A stretch of 27,925 bases of DNA from IMG/VR virus record IMGVR_UViG_3300009314_000072, positions 1 to 27,925 of that record. One strand, 5' to 3'. A model generated the notes under the pieces. That model made no database searches and was not told where the DNA came from. It saw nothing but the letters and a program-made list of their open reading frames with translations. Position numbers and translations under genes: made by a program. Positions 1-6,417 of the stretch are shown piece by piece (positions within the stretch are counted from its first letter, which is position 1; the number at the start of each line of letters is the position of its first letter). This DNA comes from a virus.

Positions 1-732
1 CCCGTGAGAATAAAGATTGCCATTTCCCGTAGACTCACCATCCACCTCAAGAGCATAGTAACTTCCAGTTTCATTAAAATCTATTAACAAACCACCCATA
101 TTTTTTGCATCTGCTGTTTCAATTTCTACATGAACTCCAGGGGTTACTGTACCTACTCCAACAGCCCCACCATCCTTCACAAATATCCCATTTGAATCAT
201 CGTCATAAAGTTTTAGGCCATCACCGTCCCTTGCCCTTATCTCATCTGTCCCAATATACAATCCATCAGTCTGGCTCCAGCTTTGTTCCTTGATGGCATA
301 AGTCAACCCATCCGGTGTCACTGCTCTTGTGGCATCCGTACCAGTGGCACATTCTGCATTTGTTGCCAGTTCCACTATCCCAGCAACAGAAGTAGTGGCA
401 GCATCAATCAGATCATCAATCTCATCCAAAGCCTCTGTCAAGATATCTGGAACACCTTCATCCCCAGCAGAGAATCTGGGCAAATGGTAATTAGTGGTAA
501 AACTTCTATGGATAATGCATTCTACTGTTTCCGTATCTCCGGCATACTGGGCAGTCAATTCCAATTCTGTATCACTGGTAATTGAGGCCACGGCATATGT
601 GGGCTCTCCAGCCACATTCTTTTTGAATGCATCATTTACATCTACATCTGTCAACCACGATGTGCCAACAGCGGTTACTGTCTCATCACCGTTCGTTACT
701 GTACAGGATTGTGTCTGTTGTTCATCAGCCAT
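1..732 (-). CDS. Tail fibre protein, N-terminal part (cut by window edge)
   Basis: I translated the minus strand from ATG 732 (AGGAG eight bases upstream); the frame is open to base 1, so only about 244 residues are seen. The N-terminal ~100 residues are Thr/Asp/Ala-rich. Then comes a segment like the repeat found in many phage tail fibres (AGIVELATNAECATGTDATR, then AVTPDGL), and later a GIFVKDGGAVGVGTVTP segment matching the 'VGIGT..P' motif of fibre shafts. This would be an extracellular virion protein in the host-recognition apparatus. It is the last gene of a three-gene tail-type cluster after TerL. Family assignment rests on the two motifs; the receptor-binding end lies outside the window. 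Confidence 0.82.
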   Translation of the reverse strand, partial: MADEQQTQSCTVTNGDETVTAVGTSWLTDVDVNDAFKKNVAGEPTYAVASITSDTELELTAQYAGDTETVECIIHRSFTTNYHLPRFSAGDEGVPDILTEALDEIDDLIDAATTSVAGIVELATNAECATGTDATRAVTPDGLTYAIKEQSWSQTDGLYIGTDEIRARDGDGLKLYDDDSNGIFVKDGGAVGVGTVTPGVHVEIETADAKNMGGLLIDFNETGSYYALEVDGESTGNGNLYSHG

Positions 733-745
733 TTATCTATCTCCT

Positions 746-1099
746 CTAAGTATCATAAGAAATTCCAGCCCATCTAATAGTATCGCCATCCATATAAGAC
801 GGAGATTTGATCGTAAAACCCGTAGTTGCTTTATCCTCAATACTATACTCACCTATTGATAATGATCCAAATCGTTCTTCTCCAGAAAGAGCTTGCCTTT
901 CCAATAAAATAATAAAATTTGTATCATCCCTCTCAGTAGTAAAAGTGACTGCTCTGCCAGTGCTTAATAATGTAGTTGTTCCTGACTCAAATGCTGTTGT
1001 AGAAGCTCCAGCTGGGCCTTGAGTGCCAATCGAAGTGACAGTCGGATTAACTCCTGAAATAGTTACCTTAAATGCAGATTCAGTTATTGTAGTAATCAT
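746..1099 (-). CDS. Putative virion (tail or fibre-associated) protein with short collagen-like turn
   Basis: 117 residues. The protein is Thr/Ser-rich and probably all-beta. It carries a short GTQGPAGAS stretch near residues 26-34 of the type common in phage fibres. The C-terminal half (VTFTTERDDTNFIILLERQ then TTGFTIKSPSYMDGDTIRWA) has the alternating pattern of small beta-sandwich domains at fibre tips and of proteins of the 'expected value' type. The ATG overlaps the stop of the upstream gene (ATGA), so translation is probably coupled, and the next gene is a fibre. Function is inferred from composition and neighbours; I do not recognise an exact family. Confidence 0.7.
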   Translation of the reverse strand: MITTITESAFKVTISGVNPTVTSIGTQGPAGASTTAFESGTTTLLSTGRAVTFTTERDDTNFIILLERQALSGEERFGSLSIGEYSIEDKATTGFTIKSPSYMDGDTIRWAGISYDT

Positions 1100-1449
1100 C
1101 TTGTAATCTCTTTAGACAAACGAACAGCCCCCTGTAATAATCTTGTTACTGTTCCAGCTGGAGCTACCATTTCAATATCATAAATAGCTCTGTTAAATGT
1201 TAGGGTGGCAGTAACAGTGGCGGATAATGTTATTGTAAAAATACCACTTGCTGGAGTCGTAAGAGCTATACTTCCTTCAGTTGTAGATATATCCACGATA
1301 GTTTCCTCATCATCTGCATTCTCCCTAATCTGCATCCGTACAGTATATCCAGTAATATTGACAGGTATATCATCAGAATCAGTCCAAGTTATTACCCTTA
1401 CCCAAGTTATCCCTTGCTCAATTATAGGATTCCATATTCCAGCAGACAT
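1096..1449 (-). CDS. Putative baseplate or tail-fibre-associated protein (BppU-N-like)
   Basis: 117 residues, with GGAG six bases before the ATG. It opens with MSAGIWNPIIEQGITWVRVI and continues with an 'ITGYTVRMQIRENADDEE' segment. That order (an intrinsic 'EQG.tf' strand followed by 'vdLTGyt.rmqiR') is typical of a small beta-sandwich protein found beside fibre genes in many tailed phages, related to the N-terminal domain of baseplate BppU proteins. It is predicted to be a structural virion component. It overlaps the next gene by 4 bases. Recognition is by pattern memory, not by search. Confidence 0.7.
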   Translation of the reverse strand: MSAGIWNPIIEQGITWVRVITWTDSDDIPVNITGYTVRMQIRENADDEETIVDISTTEGSIALTTPASGIFTITLSATVTATLTFNRAIYDIEMVAPAGTVTRLLQGAVRLSKEITR

Positions 1450-1460
1450 AAATCACTCCA

Positions 1461-1601
1461 TTATTTTACAATCACCTTAGTTCGGCCCATATATTCTTCT
1501 TTGTTATCATCATGTTCATAATCTCTCAAAAGTGCCTTATTCTTTTTGTCTTTGTCTATCTTTTTCTTTCTCTTTAATTTTCTTTTCTCATTAGTAATCA
1601 C
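1461..1601 (-). CDS. Small highly basic protein
   Basis: 46 residues, starting at GTG 1601 with AGGAG eight bases upstream, in the gap between TerL and the tail-type genes. The first half is almost entirely Lys/Arg (KRKLKRKKKIDKDKKNK), the second half is mixed and ends in GRTKVIVK. The frame fills the gap (stop at 1461, next ATG at 1449). The charge suggests nucleic-acid or virion-protein binding, but no function can be assigned. Confidence 0.6.
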   Translation of the reverse strand: MITNEKRKLKRKKKIDKDKKNKALLRDYEHDDNKEEYMGRTKVIVK

Positions 1602-1636
1602 AACTCTTTCTCCTTATTATATTTTAAGATTAAGCA

Positions 1637-2911
1637 TTAAAAAAAAGTAACATTTATTTCACCAGCACCCTGGAAGTGTGTATATAGGGCTCCTTTCTCA
1701 GCATCCATTAAATGATCCATCCATTTCACCGGATCATCCGTCCTCTCACCCCTTGAATTCTTCCTCCAGGAATAATTGTGCTTCTCTTTTCTCAGATTGT
1801 CGGAACCCGGGCAAATATAAGTCCTCCATAATTGCACCAATTCAATTGAAGGCTTCACTGACTTTGGGCCTTTGAACATCGGAACAGCTCCAGGAAATCC
1901 AGCAGCAGCAATCTGGTCAATTTTCTCAGGATCTGCACTATCACAATATATTGGACAATTCCTCATATTCTCTGGAATCAATTTTTCCATTTCCTTAATT
2001 ATTTCAGGAGTCTTCATTTCTGTCTGGTAAATCAATTCCCTTTCCCAACAAGTATTCTCCTCCTTATTGCTTATGTCAATCTGCAATAAAGCAGTAGGAA
2101 CATTCCAGCCAAAATCCAACCCATATATTGTCTCACTTATATCCTCACTCTTTGGAAAGCTCTGAGCATCATAAAAATTACTATATACAGCATCCTCCAA
2201 TACTCCCCATTCCCCAAGGGCATAAATCCTGTGAAGATTCTTATTCTGAGTAATTAGATTTTCATAATCCCTTACTGATTCTTTTGGAAGAAATGGATTG
2301 TCTTTATATGTCGATCTAATTACTTTTTTATTGGCATAATAATCCTTATCTACTAACTCGGTTTTCAACCAATGAAATTCACTAATGGGATTGAAAGACA
2401 AAAATATTTGATTAGGTTTCCCATCCCTGCTTTCATTCCTCAAGTACAAAAGCAAAGTCTGAAAATCACTCAAGCTGAATTCAGTGGCTTCCTCTACCCA
2501 GATATAATTCCATTCGCTCGACTTTATCTTCTCTGGATCATCCAGCCCACCAAAATGCAAGAAATTCTGTTTGCTTGGAATCCCATGAAAATAATTCATC
2601 ATTGTCTTCTGACTATTCAATTCTGTTTCTCTCATTCCAAATTCTTCTAATACCTTATAGAAAAATATTCTCCAGGTAGTCAATTTTAAACTTGGTAATG
2701 TTTTCCTCACAATAAGAAAATTCTTTTTCTCCTCTGAAAAGAACTTGTTCATCATCACCTGCATAATGGAATGGCTTTTTCCACTTCCACCACCTCCCAT
2801 ATTTACATTAATCTTACGATCAGTCCCCTTACTACCAAACGGATACCCAGCCTCTTTGCATTTCCGGGGTAATGAGTTTTCCCAAAATATCCTTGTGGCC
2901 TGGATGTTCAT
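1637..2911 (-). CDS. terL: Terminase large subunit (PBSX/Terminase_3 type)
   Basis: 424 residues, the usual length for this family. The ATPase domain has a Walker A GGGGSGKS at residues 39-46, adenine-binding/arginine region NFLIVRKTLPS at 64-74, and Walker B with catalytic glutamate in YIWVEEATE (136-144). The nuclease domain follows, with acidic residues in YGLDFGW (D266) and YCDSADPEKI (D324) and a late HLMDAEKGALY segment near residue 400. It acts as the packaging motor: ATP-driven translocation of phage DNA into the prohead and cutting of concatemers. ATG 2911 overlaps the TGA of the 46-residue gene upstream. TerL is followed by tail-type genes rather than a portal. Confidence 0.96.
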   Translation of the reverse strand: MNIQATRIFWENSLPRKCKEAGYPFGSKGTDRKINVNMGGGGSGKSHSIMQVMMNKFFSEEKKNFLIVRKTLPSLKLTTWRIFFYKVLEEFGMRETELNSQKTMMNYFHGIPSKQNFLHFGGLDDPEKIKSSEWNYIWVEEATEFSLSDFQTLLLYLRNESRDGKPNQIFLSFNPISEFHWLKTELVDKDYYANKKVIRSTYKDNPFLPKESVRDYENLITQNKNLHRIYALGEWGVLEDAVYSNFYDAQSFPKSEDISETIYGLDFGWNVPTALLQIDISNKEENTCWERELIYQTEMKTPEIIKEMEKLIPENMRNCPIYCDSADPEKIDQIAAAGFPGAVPMFKGPKSVKPSIELVQLWRTYICPGSDNLRKEKHNYSWRKNSRGERTDDPVKWMDHLMDAEKGALYTHFQGAGEINVTFF

Positions 2912-3048
2912 TCTAAAACAATCTCCATTGTATATCTATAAAAAGTAATCATTATTGCATCATAAGTATAATACCTGTCAAACTGAATTCCAAAAATCCA
3001 CACCGGACGAAGCCCTTTGCATAATTTATTAAATCTCACTTTCATCAT
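2908..3048 (-). CDS. Small conserved-looking phage protein upstream of TerL
   Basis: 46 residues, starting with two ATGs (3048 and 3045). The first overlaps the TGA of the upstream gene and the stop overlaps the TerL ATG, so the frame is stitched into the operon at both ends. The body contains WIFGIQFDRYYTYDAI and ITFYRYTMEIV: an aromatic-rich, alternating pattern suggesting a compact beta-rich protein. No function is recognised. The perfect ATGA junctions are the main support. Confidence 0.7.
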   Translation of the reverse strand: MMKVRFNKLCKGLRPVWIFGIQFDRYYTYDAIMITFYRYTMEIVLE

Positions 3049-3284
3049 GGAAGCATATCCAGACTCAAATGTTTTTCCTCCAATTCTTCCCTCATCAAAT
3101 CCCTTACAAAATCTAAAGCATCCAGAGGTGTTTTTATTTCCCCACCAAGTTCTTTCTTCCCTCTACAAAACAACCTTAATTCGGCCTCTATATTATATAG
3201 AACAAAGTAGAAATCCACACCATGAAGAGCAATCAGCATTTCCCCTTCTTCTTCCGGACAATTATATTCTAACCTGGCTTTCAT
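3045..3284 (-). CDS. Hypothetical phage protein (conserved-looking, acidic)
   Basis: 79 residues, GGAG seven bases before ATG 3284. It begins MKARLEYNCPEEEGEMLIAL and ends in a helix (LDALDFVRDLMREELEEKH). This matches a small protein often seen in phage operons that opens with 'a.l.f.lpe' and holds one helix of 'vw.f...lR....' type; its function is unknown. It overlaps both neighbours by ATGA junctions and forms a coupled run with the zinc-finger gene upstream and the 46-residue gene downstream. Confidence 0.75.
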   Translation of the reverse strand: MKARLEYNCPEEEGEMLIALHGVDFYFVLYNIEAELRLFCRGKKELGGEIKTPLDALDFVRDLMREELEEKHLSLDMLP

Positions 3285-3436
3285 TCCTTTTCTCCGCTTT
3301 CCATTCTATTGCTCAATTCCTTTTGATGCTCCTCTATGCAACCCATGCATAGCCAATCACCATTAATATTGAATGCCCCATACTTTCCGCACTCGTCACA
3401 AGTCCTGTCATCATCATAAGGAAATTCAGGCTCCAC
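3281..3436 (-). CDS. Small zinc-ribbon-like protein
   Basis: 51 residues, starting at GTG 3436, with an AAGG six to seven bases upstream that overlaps the end of the KTSC gene. Two CxxC pairs are visible: TCDECGKYGAFNINGDW then LCMGCIEEH, about 14 residues apart. This is the spacing of a minimal zinc ribbon, followed by a short acidic helix. Its stop overlaps the next ATG (ATGA). It is probably a zinc-binding protein; whether it binds DNA, RNA or protein is not visible. Confidence 0.7.
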   Translation of the reverse strand: MEPEFPYDDDRTCDECGKYGAFNINGDWLCMGCIEEHQKELSNRMESGEKE

Positions 3437-3439
3437 AAA

Positions 3440-3697
3440 TTACCTTCTTCTCTCAACTTCCTTCTCCATTTTCCTGCACCCATACCTGCCCTTGATATTG
3501 GTATGGAAGAACTTGCCCAAACTGTCACTATTCAGCAAATCGTTGAATTTACCATTCTCCACATCATCATATTCGTAAATCACATCACCCTTGAAAGTAA
3601 TATACAGCTTCTCTGTCTCTGGATAATAGATCAGCTTGCTCATATTCGAAGATAAGCCGTCCACCTCTATCCTTGTGATTTTGTTTTTCAGTGCCAT
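3440..3697 (-). CDS. KTSC-domain protein
   Basis: 85 residues. Residues 15-70 match the KTSC domain layout: SSNMSKLIYYPETEKLYITF, then GDVIYEYDDV, then LLNSDSLGKFFHTNIKGRY. The family takes its name from a Lys-Thr-Ser-Cys motif near its end. Here the equivalent position reads KGRYGCRK, so the C-terminal signature is altered. KTSC domains occur alone in phages and fused to RNA-processing enzymes in bacteria; a nucleic-acid-binding role has been proposed but not shown. The C terminus is basic (KEVERRR). It follows the fibre-motif coiled-coil gene by one base. Confidence 0.85.
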   Translation of the reverse strand: MALKNKITRIEVDGLSSNMSKLIYYPETEKLYITFKGDVIYEYDDVENGKFNDLLNSDSLGKFFHTNIKGRYGCRKMEKEVERRR

Positions 3698-3698
3698 A

Positions 3699-4034
3699 TT
3701 ATTTATCCTTATAATCTACATCACCAGTGTCCATATTATAAATCATTAATGGCCCCTCTGGAGAACTTGTTCCAATCCCAACCATCCCACTGGAAGTGAC
3801 AGAGAATACTAAATTCTCATATTTCTCTACCTTGGATAAAAAATCTAACAATTCATCAGTCATCACTAAGCCCAATTTCTCAAATAGTTCTTCCATTGCT
3901 TTTTTCTCAGCTTTGATGCTATGCAAACTATTCACACATTTCCTGAACACATCTTTTAAATCATCAATTTTCCTACGAATCTGCTCCTTCTTGAACTCAT
4001 CAAAAGCTTCTTGTAAAAGTTTCTGGTCACCCAT
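3699..4034 (-). CDS. Coiled-coil protein ending in a tail-fibre 'VGIGT..P' motif
   Basis: 111 residues, with GGAG about seven bases upstream (AAAGGAGGATCAAATG context). Residues 1-75 are helical and charged (FDEFKKEQIRRKIDDLKDVF, KAEKKAMEELFEKLGLV), consistent with a coiled coil. Residues ~78-95 then read FSVTSSGMVGIGTSSPEG, the beta-repeat motif of phage fibres that also occurs in the fibre at 1-732. The tail ends MDTGDVDYKDK. It could be a small virion or fibre-attachment protein made away from the tail cluster, or a relic fibre end joined to a coiled coil. Confidence 0.8.
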   Translation of the reverse strand: MGDQKLLQEAFDEFKKEQIRRKIDDLKDVFRKCVNSLHSIKAEKKAMEELFEKLGLVMTDELLDFLSKVEKYENLVFSVTSSGMVGIGTSSPEGPLMIYNMDTGDVDYKDK

Positions 4035-4046
4035 TTGATCCTCCTT

Positions 4047-4394
4047 TTAATTTACTCCTATTGGTAATAAAACTCCATCCGCAAAATCCTCTTTGTGTTC
4101 ATCCAACCAACCATTGTACTCTTTTATATAAGTATCAATTAATTCTCTCAATTTCATAGTATCTGTGGTATTCAATACCCAACAATCGAAATGTCCATGC
4201 TTCTGTCCATAACCAAATACATATTTTAACCCAATCCATATTCTCTTTATAAAGGAATAATGAGTGGTCAAAAGAAACTCTGCGTAAAGCTCTGGCGGCC
4301 AATTCTCCTCACCTTCAAAAATATCAAATACCATCCGATGCCTGGGATCTTTGCATGTACATTCAAAATATTCAGTCAAAAAACTTTCTCCCAT
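4047..4394 (-). CDS. Hypothetical phage protein (acidic, Trp/Tyr-rich)
   Basis: 115 residues. The order FECTCKDPRHRMVFDIFEGE, WPPELYAEFLLTTHYSFIKR, IWIGLKYVFGYGQKHGHFDC is shared with a phage protein of unknown function often annotated only as hypothetical: a small Cys pair near the N terminus, a 'W.riw..lkyvfG....yGhFd.w' core and a C-terminal helix. The start overlaps the end of the small membrane gene by 19 bases. No catalytic motif is visible. Both Cys (CTC) could bind metal. Confidence 0.8.
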   Translation of the reverse strand: MGESFLTEYFECTCKDPRHRMVFDIFEGEENWPPELYAEFLLTTHYSFIKRIWIGLKYVFGYGQKHGHFDCWVLNTTDTMKLRELIDTYIKEYNGWLDEHKEDFADGVLLPIGVN

Positions 4395-4519
4395 ATAAGA
4401 ATTAAATCATTATAAAAGAACTTCATGAAAAAACCCAGTGATACTTCTATCGTAAAGGATATTATGTGTTTCATGAATTCTCTAACTCCAGTCTTGAATT
4501 GTAAAAAAGTATTAGTCAT
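4376..4519 (-). CDS. Small membrane-associated protein
   Basis: 47 residues. ATG 4519 overlaps the TGA of the upstream gene (ATGA) and has GAGG seven bases before it, so I use this start rather than an upstream codon. One long hydrophobic segment (FMKHIISFTIEVSLGFFMKF) could span or lie on a membrane, followed by FYNDLILIWEKVF. Function is unknown. It sits in a run with three other small hydrophobic gene products (4740-5092), which suggests a cell-envelope role, perhaps lysis or superinfection control. Confidence 0.6.
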   Translation of the reverse strand: MTNTFLQFKTGVREFMKHIISFTIEVSLGFFMKFFYNDLILIWEKVF

Positions 4520-4737
4520 TTTTGCACCTCTCTTGAAGGATAGTAAGCACCCTTCCATACACAAGACTCAGGTGGCAACTCCTCATTCAACATAGCTGGA
4601 CCAATAAAGTATTCAGGGTGGCCTTTGCAGGAATCCAGGGCTTTTTGCTCGGTATCGTATACCCCTTGGAAATTCCAAATGATGCCCTGGTTATTTTCAT
4701 TTTCAACTTGTCCAACGATCCATAATCGCTTGTCCAT
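4516..4737 (-). CDS. Conserved-looking hypothetical phage protein
   Basis: 73 residues from ATG 4737; a TTG 15 bases further upstream is possible but less likely. The sequence DKRLWIVGQV, IIWNFQGVYDTEQKALDSCK, YFIGPAMLNEELPPE, WKGAYYP has the layout of a widespread small phage protein: an N-terminal 'lWivG' strand, a 'w.f.GvfdteekA..aC' helix, and a final 'w.gayyP'. Its function is unknown. It probably forms one compact alpha/beta domain. The operon is tightly coupled here: the upstream gene stops three bases before this ATG. Confidence 0.82.
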   Translation of the reverse strand: MDKRLWIVGQVENENNQGIIWNFQGVYDTEQKALDSCKGHPEYFIGPAMLNEELPPESCVWKGAYYPSREVQK

Positions 4738-4739
4738 TT

Positions 4740-4871
4740 TTAAGGTCCCCAAAATTTATGTGGTAATAAAAGCCCCCACACCAATATTACCCAGTGATTA
4801 TATTGGCCTCCCCCCCTGGCGCATTGGCGTGGATCTGGCCGGACCGGGATCCTGGTGGTCATTTCACTCAT
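4740..4871 (-). CDS. Small Trp-rich membrane-like protein with GC-rich, Pro/Gly-rich N terminus
   Basis: 43 residues from ATG 4871. The N-terminal half (TRIPVRPDPRQCARGGG) is cationic and Gly/Pro-rich; the C-terminal half (YNHWVILVWGLLLPHKFWGP) is hydrophobic and aromatic, enough for a membrane-inserted segment. The DNA of the first half is strikingly GC-rich for this genome and contains a run of seven G (minus strand). A proline-glycine head before a 'qyNHWvi.vWG.llP..fwGP' tail is something I associate with other phage genomes, so I consider it real. Function is unknown. Confidence 0.6.
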   Translation of the reverse strand: MSEMTTRIPVRPDPRQCARGGGQYNHWVILVWGLLLPHKFWGP

Positions 4872-5012
4872 TTATCCATTTCCTTTAACAACAGTATAAT
4901 AGTCCTTATTACTCAATTCCTCTATCCTCTGGTCTGCCAATGCACCAGCCCTGCATATTGCCCAGGCAACAAACAGACAAAAAGTCACCACTATCAATCC
5001 TATCCATATCAT
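4872..5012 (-). CDS. Small single-pass membrane protein
   Basis: 46 residues, with GGAGG eight bases before ATG 5012, which overlaps the previous TGA. The first ~25 residues (MIWIGLIVVTFCLFVAWAIC) form a clear transmembrane helix, followed by a polar tail (RAGALADQRIEELSNKDYY) that would be cytoplasmic or periplasmic. It is one of three consecutive membrane peptides. Its size and topology resemble small holin-associated or superinfection-exclusion peptides, but no family is recognised. Confidence 0.65.
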   Translation of the reverse strand: MIWIGLIVVTFCLFVAWAICRAGALADQRIEELSNKDYYTVVKGNG

Positions 5013-5092
5013 CTCTTATTCCTCCATAAGAATATAATGGTCAAAGCTCCCACTAAAGCTCCCAATAGTAAGAATGTCATGAATGGGTTCAT
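5009..5092 (-). CDS. 27-residue transmembrane peptide
   Basis: A short frame from ATG 5092 (TAATG junction with the upstream stop, GAGG four bases before) to TGA 5009, which overlaps the next ATG. It encodes MNPFMTFLLLGALVGALTII followed by FLWRNKR: one hydrophobic helix with a positively charged end, typical of a real membrane micropeptide. Its exact fit between two coupled genes supports it. Function is unknown. Confidence 0.5.
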   Translation of the reverse strand: MNPFMTFLLLGALVGALTIIFLWRNKR

Positions 5093-5271
5093 TAGTCCTC
5101 TTCACACTCTTTATACTTCACTGTCTTTACTAACTCATCCAATCTCTCATCCATACCAATTAATATTCCCTCAACAAGATTAAATCTTTCCACTAACTCA
5201 TTAACCTTGTCTACCAATACATAATTGCTTACATGATCTTCTGGTATATTAGTTAGTATCTTGTCTATCAT
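5092..5271 (-). CDS. Small acidic helical protein
   Basis: 59 residues, GGGAG four bases before ATG 5271. It lies partly inside the end of the upstream gene (23-base overlap). Heptad-like spacing of Leu/Val/Ile (VLVDKVNELVERFNLVEGIL, then MDERLDELVKTVKY) suggests a short coiled coil and an oligomer. It ends in CEED. There is no recognisable family. Confidence 0.6.
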   Translation of the reverse strand: MIDKILTNIPEDHVSNYVLVDKVNELVERFNLVEGILIGMDERLDELVKTVKYKECEED

Positions 5272-5431
5272 TAAGCTCCCCTGTGTCTATATCCCTATAA
5301 AAGATATCCACCGGTACTTGTGATCCCAGCCAGTCCTCATTCTTCTTTCTCTCTGTTGATAGTGCATAGTACCTTACCTGGAAGTTCATCCAATCTGTCA
5401 ACGTTGGCTTGGGCTGAGTAGTGGTGGTCAT
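5249..5431 (-). CDS. Hypothetical phage protein starting MTTTTQPKP
   Basis: 60 residues from ATG 5431 (GAGG about nine bases upstream). The order TLTDWMNFQVRYYALSTERK, then WLGSQVPVDIFYRDIDTGEL is coherent and resembles a small phage protein that I have seen beside terminase genes, with a 'VDIFYRDIDTGe..DRQ' end. The frame is open further upstream to 5572, but that extension reads as out-of-frame translation of the neighbouring gene. The first 95 bases overlap the gene ending at 5337 in another frame. Function is unknown. Confidence 0.7.
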   Translation of the reverse strand: MTTTTQPKPTLTDWMNFQVRYYALSTERKKNEDWLGSQVPVDIFYRDIDTGELNDRQDTN

Positions 5432-5609
5432 TGTCCCGGTCCTCTGGTGAGTTGTTTTTGGGTGGCTGGGGACGTTTAATACACCCCACCATTTGCCCTT
5501 TGCCCCTGTTCCATAACTTAAAACATTCCCCTGTACAATTAGCATAACGACGATCCATCTGATCCACCCCATTCACCTCTGCACTTATTGCTGGCATTCT
5601 CTGCATCAT
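5337..5609 (-). CDS. Hypothetical Cys-containing small protein overlapping the next gene
   Basis: 90 residues from ATG 5609 (AGG about nine bases upstream, in the stop region of the previous gene). Cysteines are spaced CTGECFKLW then GCIKR, followed by a polar Pro/Asn/Asp-rich stretch (RPQPPKNNSPEDRDNDHH). Its C-terminal third overlaps the MTTTT gene by 95 bases in a different frame, so its true end is uncertain. It fills an otherwise empty interval, which supports the N-terminal part. No family is recognised. Confidence 0.5.
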   Translation of the reverse strand: MMQRMPAISAEVNGVDQMDRRYANCTGECFKLWNRGKGQMVGCIKRPQPPKNNSPEDRDNDHHYSAQANVDRLDELPGKVLCTINREKEE

Positions 5610-5614
5610 CTCAT

Positions 5615-5818
5615 TTATCCTATCCTATCCAGTAGCAGTAACGTATTATGCAATGGGTGTCTTGTATTCTTTGTTATTTCACAGACATCTTTCCCATACT
5701 TTTCCTTCTTCCTATCTGCTATGTTGTTCATTTGCTTTCCCCATACACACTCAACTGTTCTGTTGTCCATCTTATCTCTTTTATTACAGCAATCCCCATC
5801 TGTACTTTGGCATTCCAT
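5615..5818 (-). CDS. Hypothetical Cys-containing small protein
   Basis: 67 residues, ATG 5818, six bases after the stop of the previous gene and ending five bases before the next start. Cysteines occur in MECQSTDGDCCNKRD, VECVWGK and VCEITKN, so a small metal-bound or disulfide-bonded fold is possible. The Shine-Dalgarno site is weak. Support comes mainly from its exact fit between neighbours. Function is unknown. Confidence 0.45.
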   Translation of the reverse strand: MECQSTDGDCCNKRDKMDNRTVECVWGKQMNNIADRKKEKYGKDVCEITKNTRHPLHNTLLLLDRIG

Positions 5819-5824
5819 TTCATT

Positions 5825-6034
5825 CTATTCTATTATTCCTTTTTCCCTTGCTGTTGCATTAATCATTTCCCATAATCCATCCAGCAATAGCTGAGTTGAC
5901 GTTGGCCATATACATGTAACCGAATTCAAATTGACTTTGGTCAATGCCCTCAGTTCCTCTTCACTCTGTATTACCACTTCTATCCTTACTGGTGTGAACT
6001 CTTTCTTCTTGTCTGGTAATAGTGTGATTTTCAT
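5825..6034 (-). CDS. Conserved-looking hypothetical phage protein (MKITLLP family)
   Basis: 69 residues from ATG 6034, which has a strong AAGGTG site six bases upstream; a GTG nine bases earlier sits within that site and is less likely. It opens KMKITLLPDKKKEF then PVRIEVVIQSEEELRAL, a start shared with many small phage proteins of unknown role (strand-strand-helix), and ends in a helix (LLLDGLWEMINATAREK). It probably forms a single alpha/beta domain. Nothing catalytic is visible. Confidence 0.75.
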   Translation of the reverse strand: MKITLLPDKKKEFTPVRIEVVIQSEEELRALTKVNLNSVTCIWPTSTQLLLDGLWEMINATAREKGIIE

Positions 6035-6053
6035 TTTACCCACCTTTTATATT

Positions 6054-6128
6054 TCATTGCTTTCCATATAAGTTTTGGAAATTCTCATTACTTAATTTAT
6101 TTTGTTCTTTTTCTATTGATTTGCCCAT
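6054..6128 (-). CDS. Possible 24-residue peptide
   Basis: A short frame from ATG 6128 (AAGGA about 12 bases upstream, too far to be convincing) to TGA 6054, reading MGKSIEKEQNKLSNENFQNL. It is the only open frame with a start in the ~110-base gap between two better genes. It may be a micropeptide or simply spacer. Confidence 0.25.
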   Translation of the reverse strand: MGKSIEKEQNKLSNENFQNLYGKQ

Positions 6129-6147
6129 TAGTGGTTGATGTTCCTTT

Positions 6148-6417
6148 TTATATCTTGTTTTTTAAGTTATTTCCTATTTCATTGAGAAGATAGTCTTTTC
6201 TATATTTCTTCTTTATTCTACCTGGATTTCCTACAAAACGTGTACCTAAAAACAAATATCTCTCCTGATCCATAAAATCCTTATTCGGGCTATCTACCCA
6301 ACCCCTTTCTGTCACCCATGAATCCTCCAACATTTCCTTTTTCTTAAACAGCAACCCACCAGTGAACATTCCTGCCAGCCCTGCTGTGAATACCTTTATG
6401 AAAGTGGCTCTGGTCAT
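6148..6417 (-). CDS. Hypothetical protein with N-terminal hydrophobic segment
   Basis: 89 residues; ATG 6417 overlaps the stop of the upstream gene (ATGA). Residues 5-24 (TFIKVFTAGLAGMFTGGLLF) form a Gly-rich hydrophobic helix followed by KKK, so it is likely membrane-anchored with the charged remainder (WVDSPNKDFMDQERY ... RIKKKYRKDYLL) in the cytoplasm. No family is recognised. Confidence 0.65.
   Translation of the reverse strand: MTRATFIKVFTAGLAGMFTGGLLFKKKEMLEDSWVTERGWVDSPNKDFMDQERYLFLGTRFVGNPGRIKKKYRKDYLLNEIGNNLKNKI

Noticed and set aside
1616-1621. TATAAT sequence on the minus strand just after TerL as a promoter.
   Set aside because: The -35 position is a T-run with no match, and the predicted start would fall inside the Shine-Dalgarno site of the next gene.
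3334-3528. A 64-residue minus-strand frame.
   Set aside because: It overlaps the KTSC gene and the zinc-ribbon gene in another frame and has neither a ribosome-binding site nor a coherent composition.
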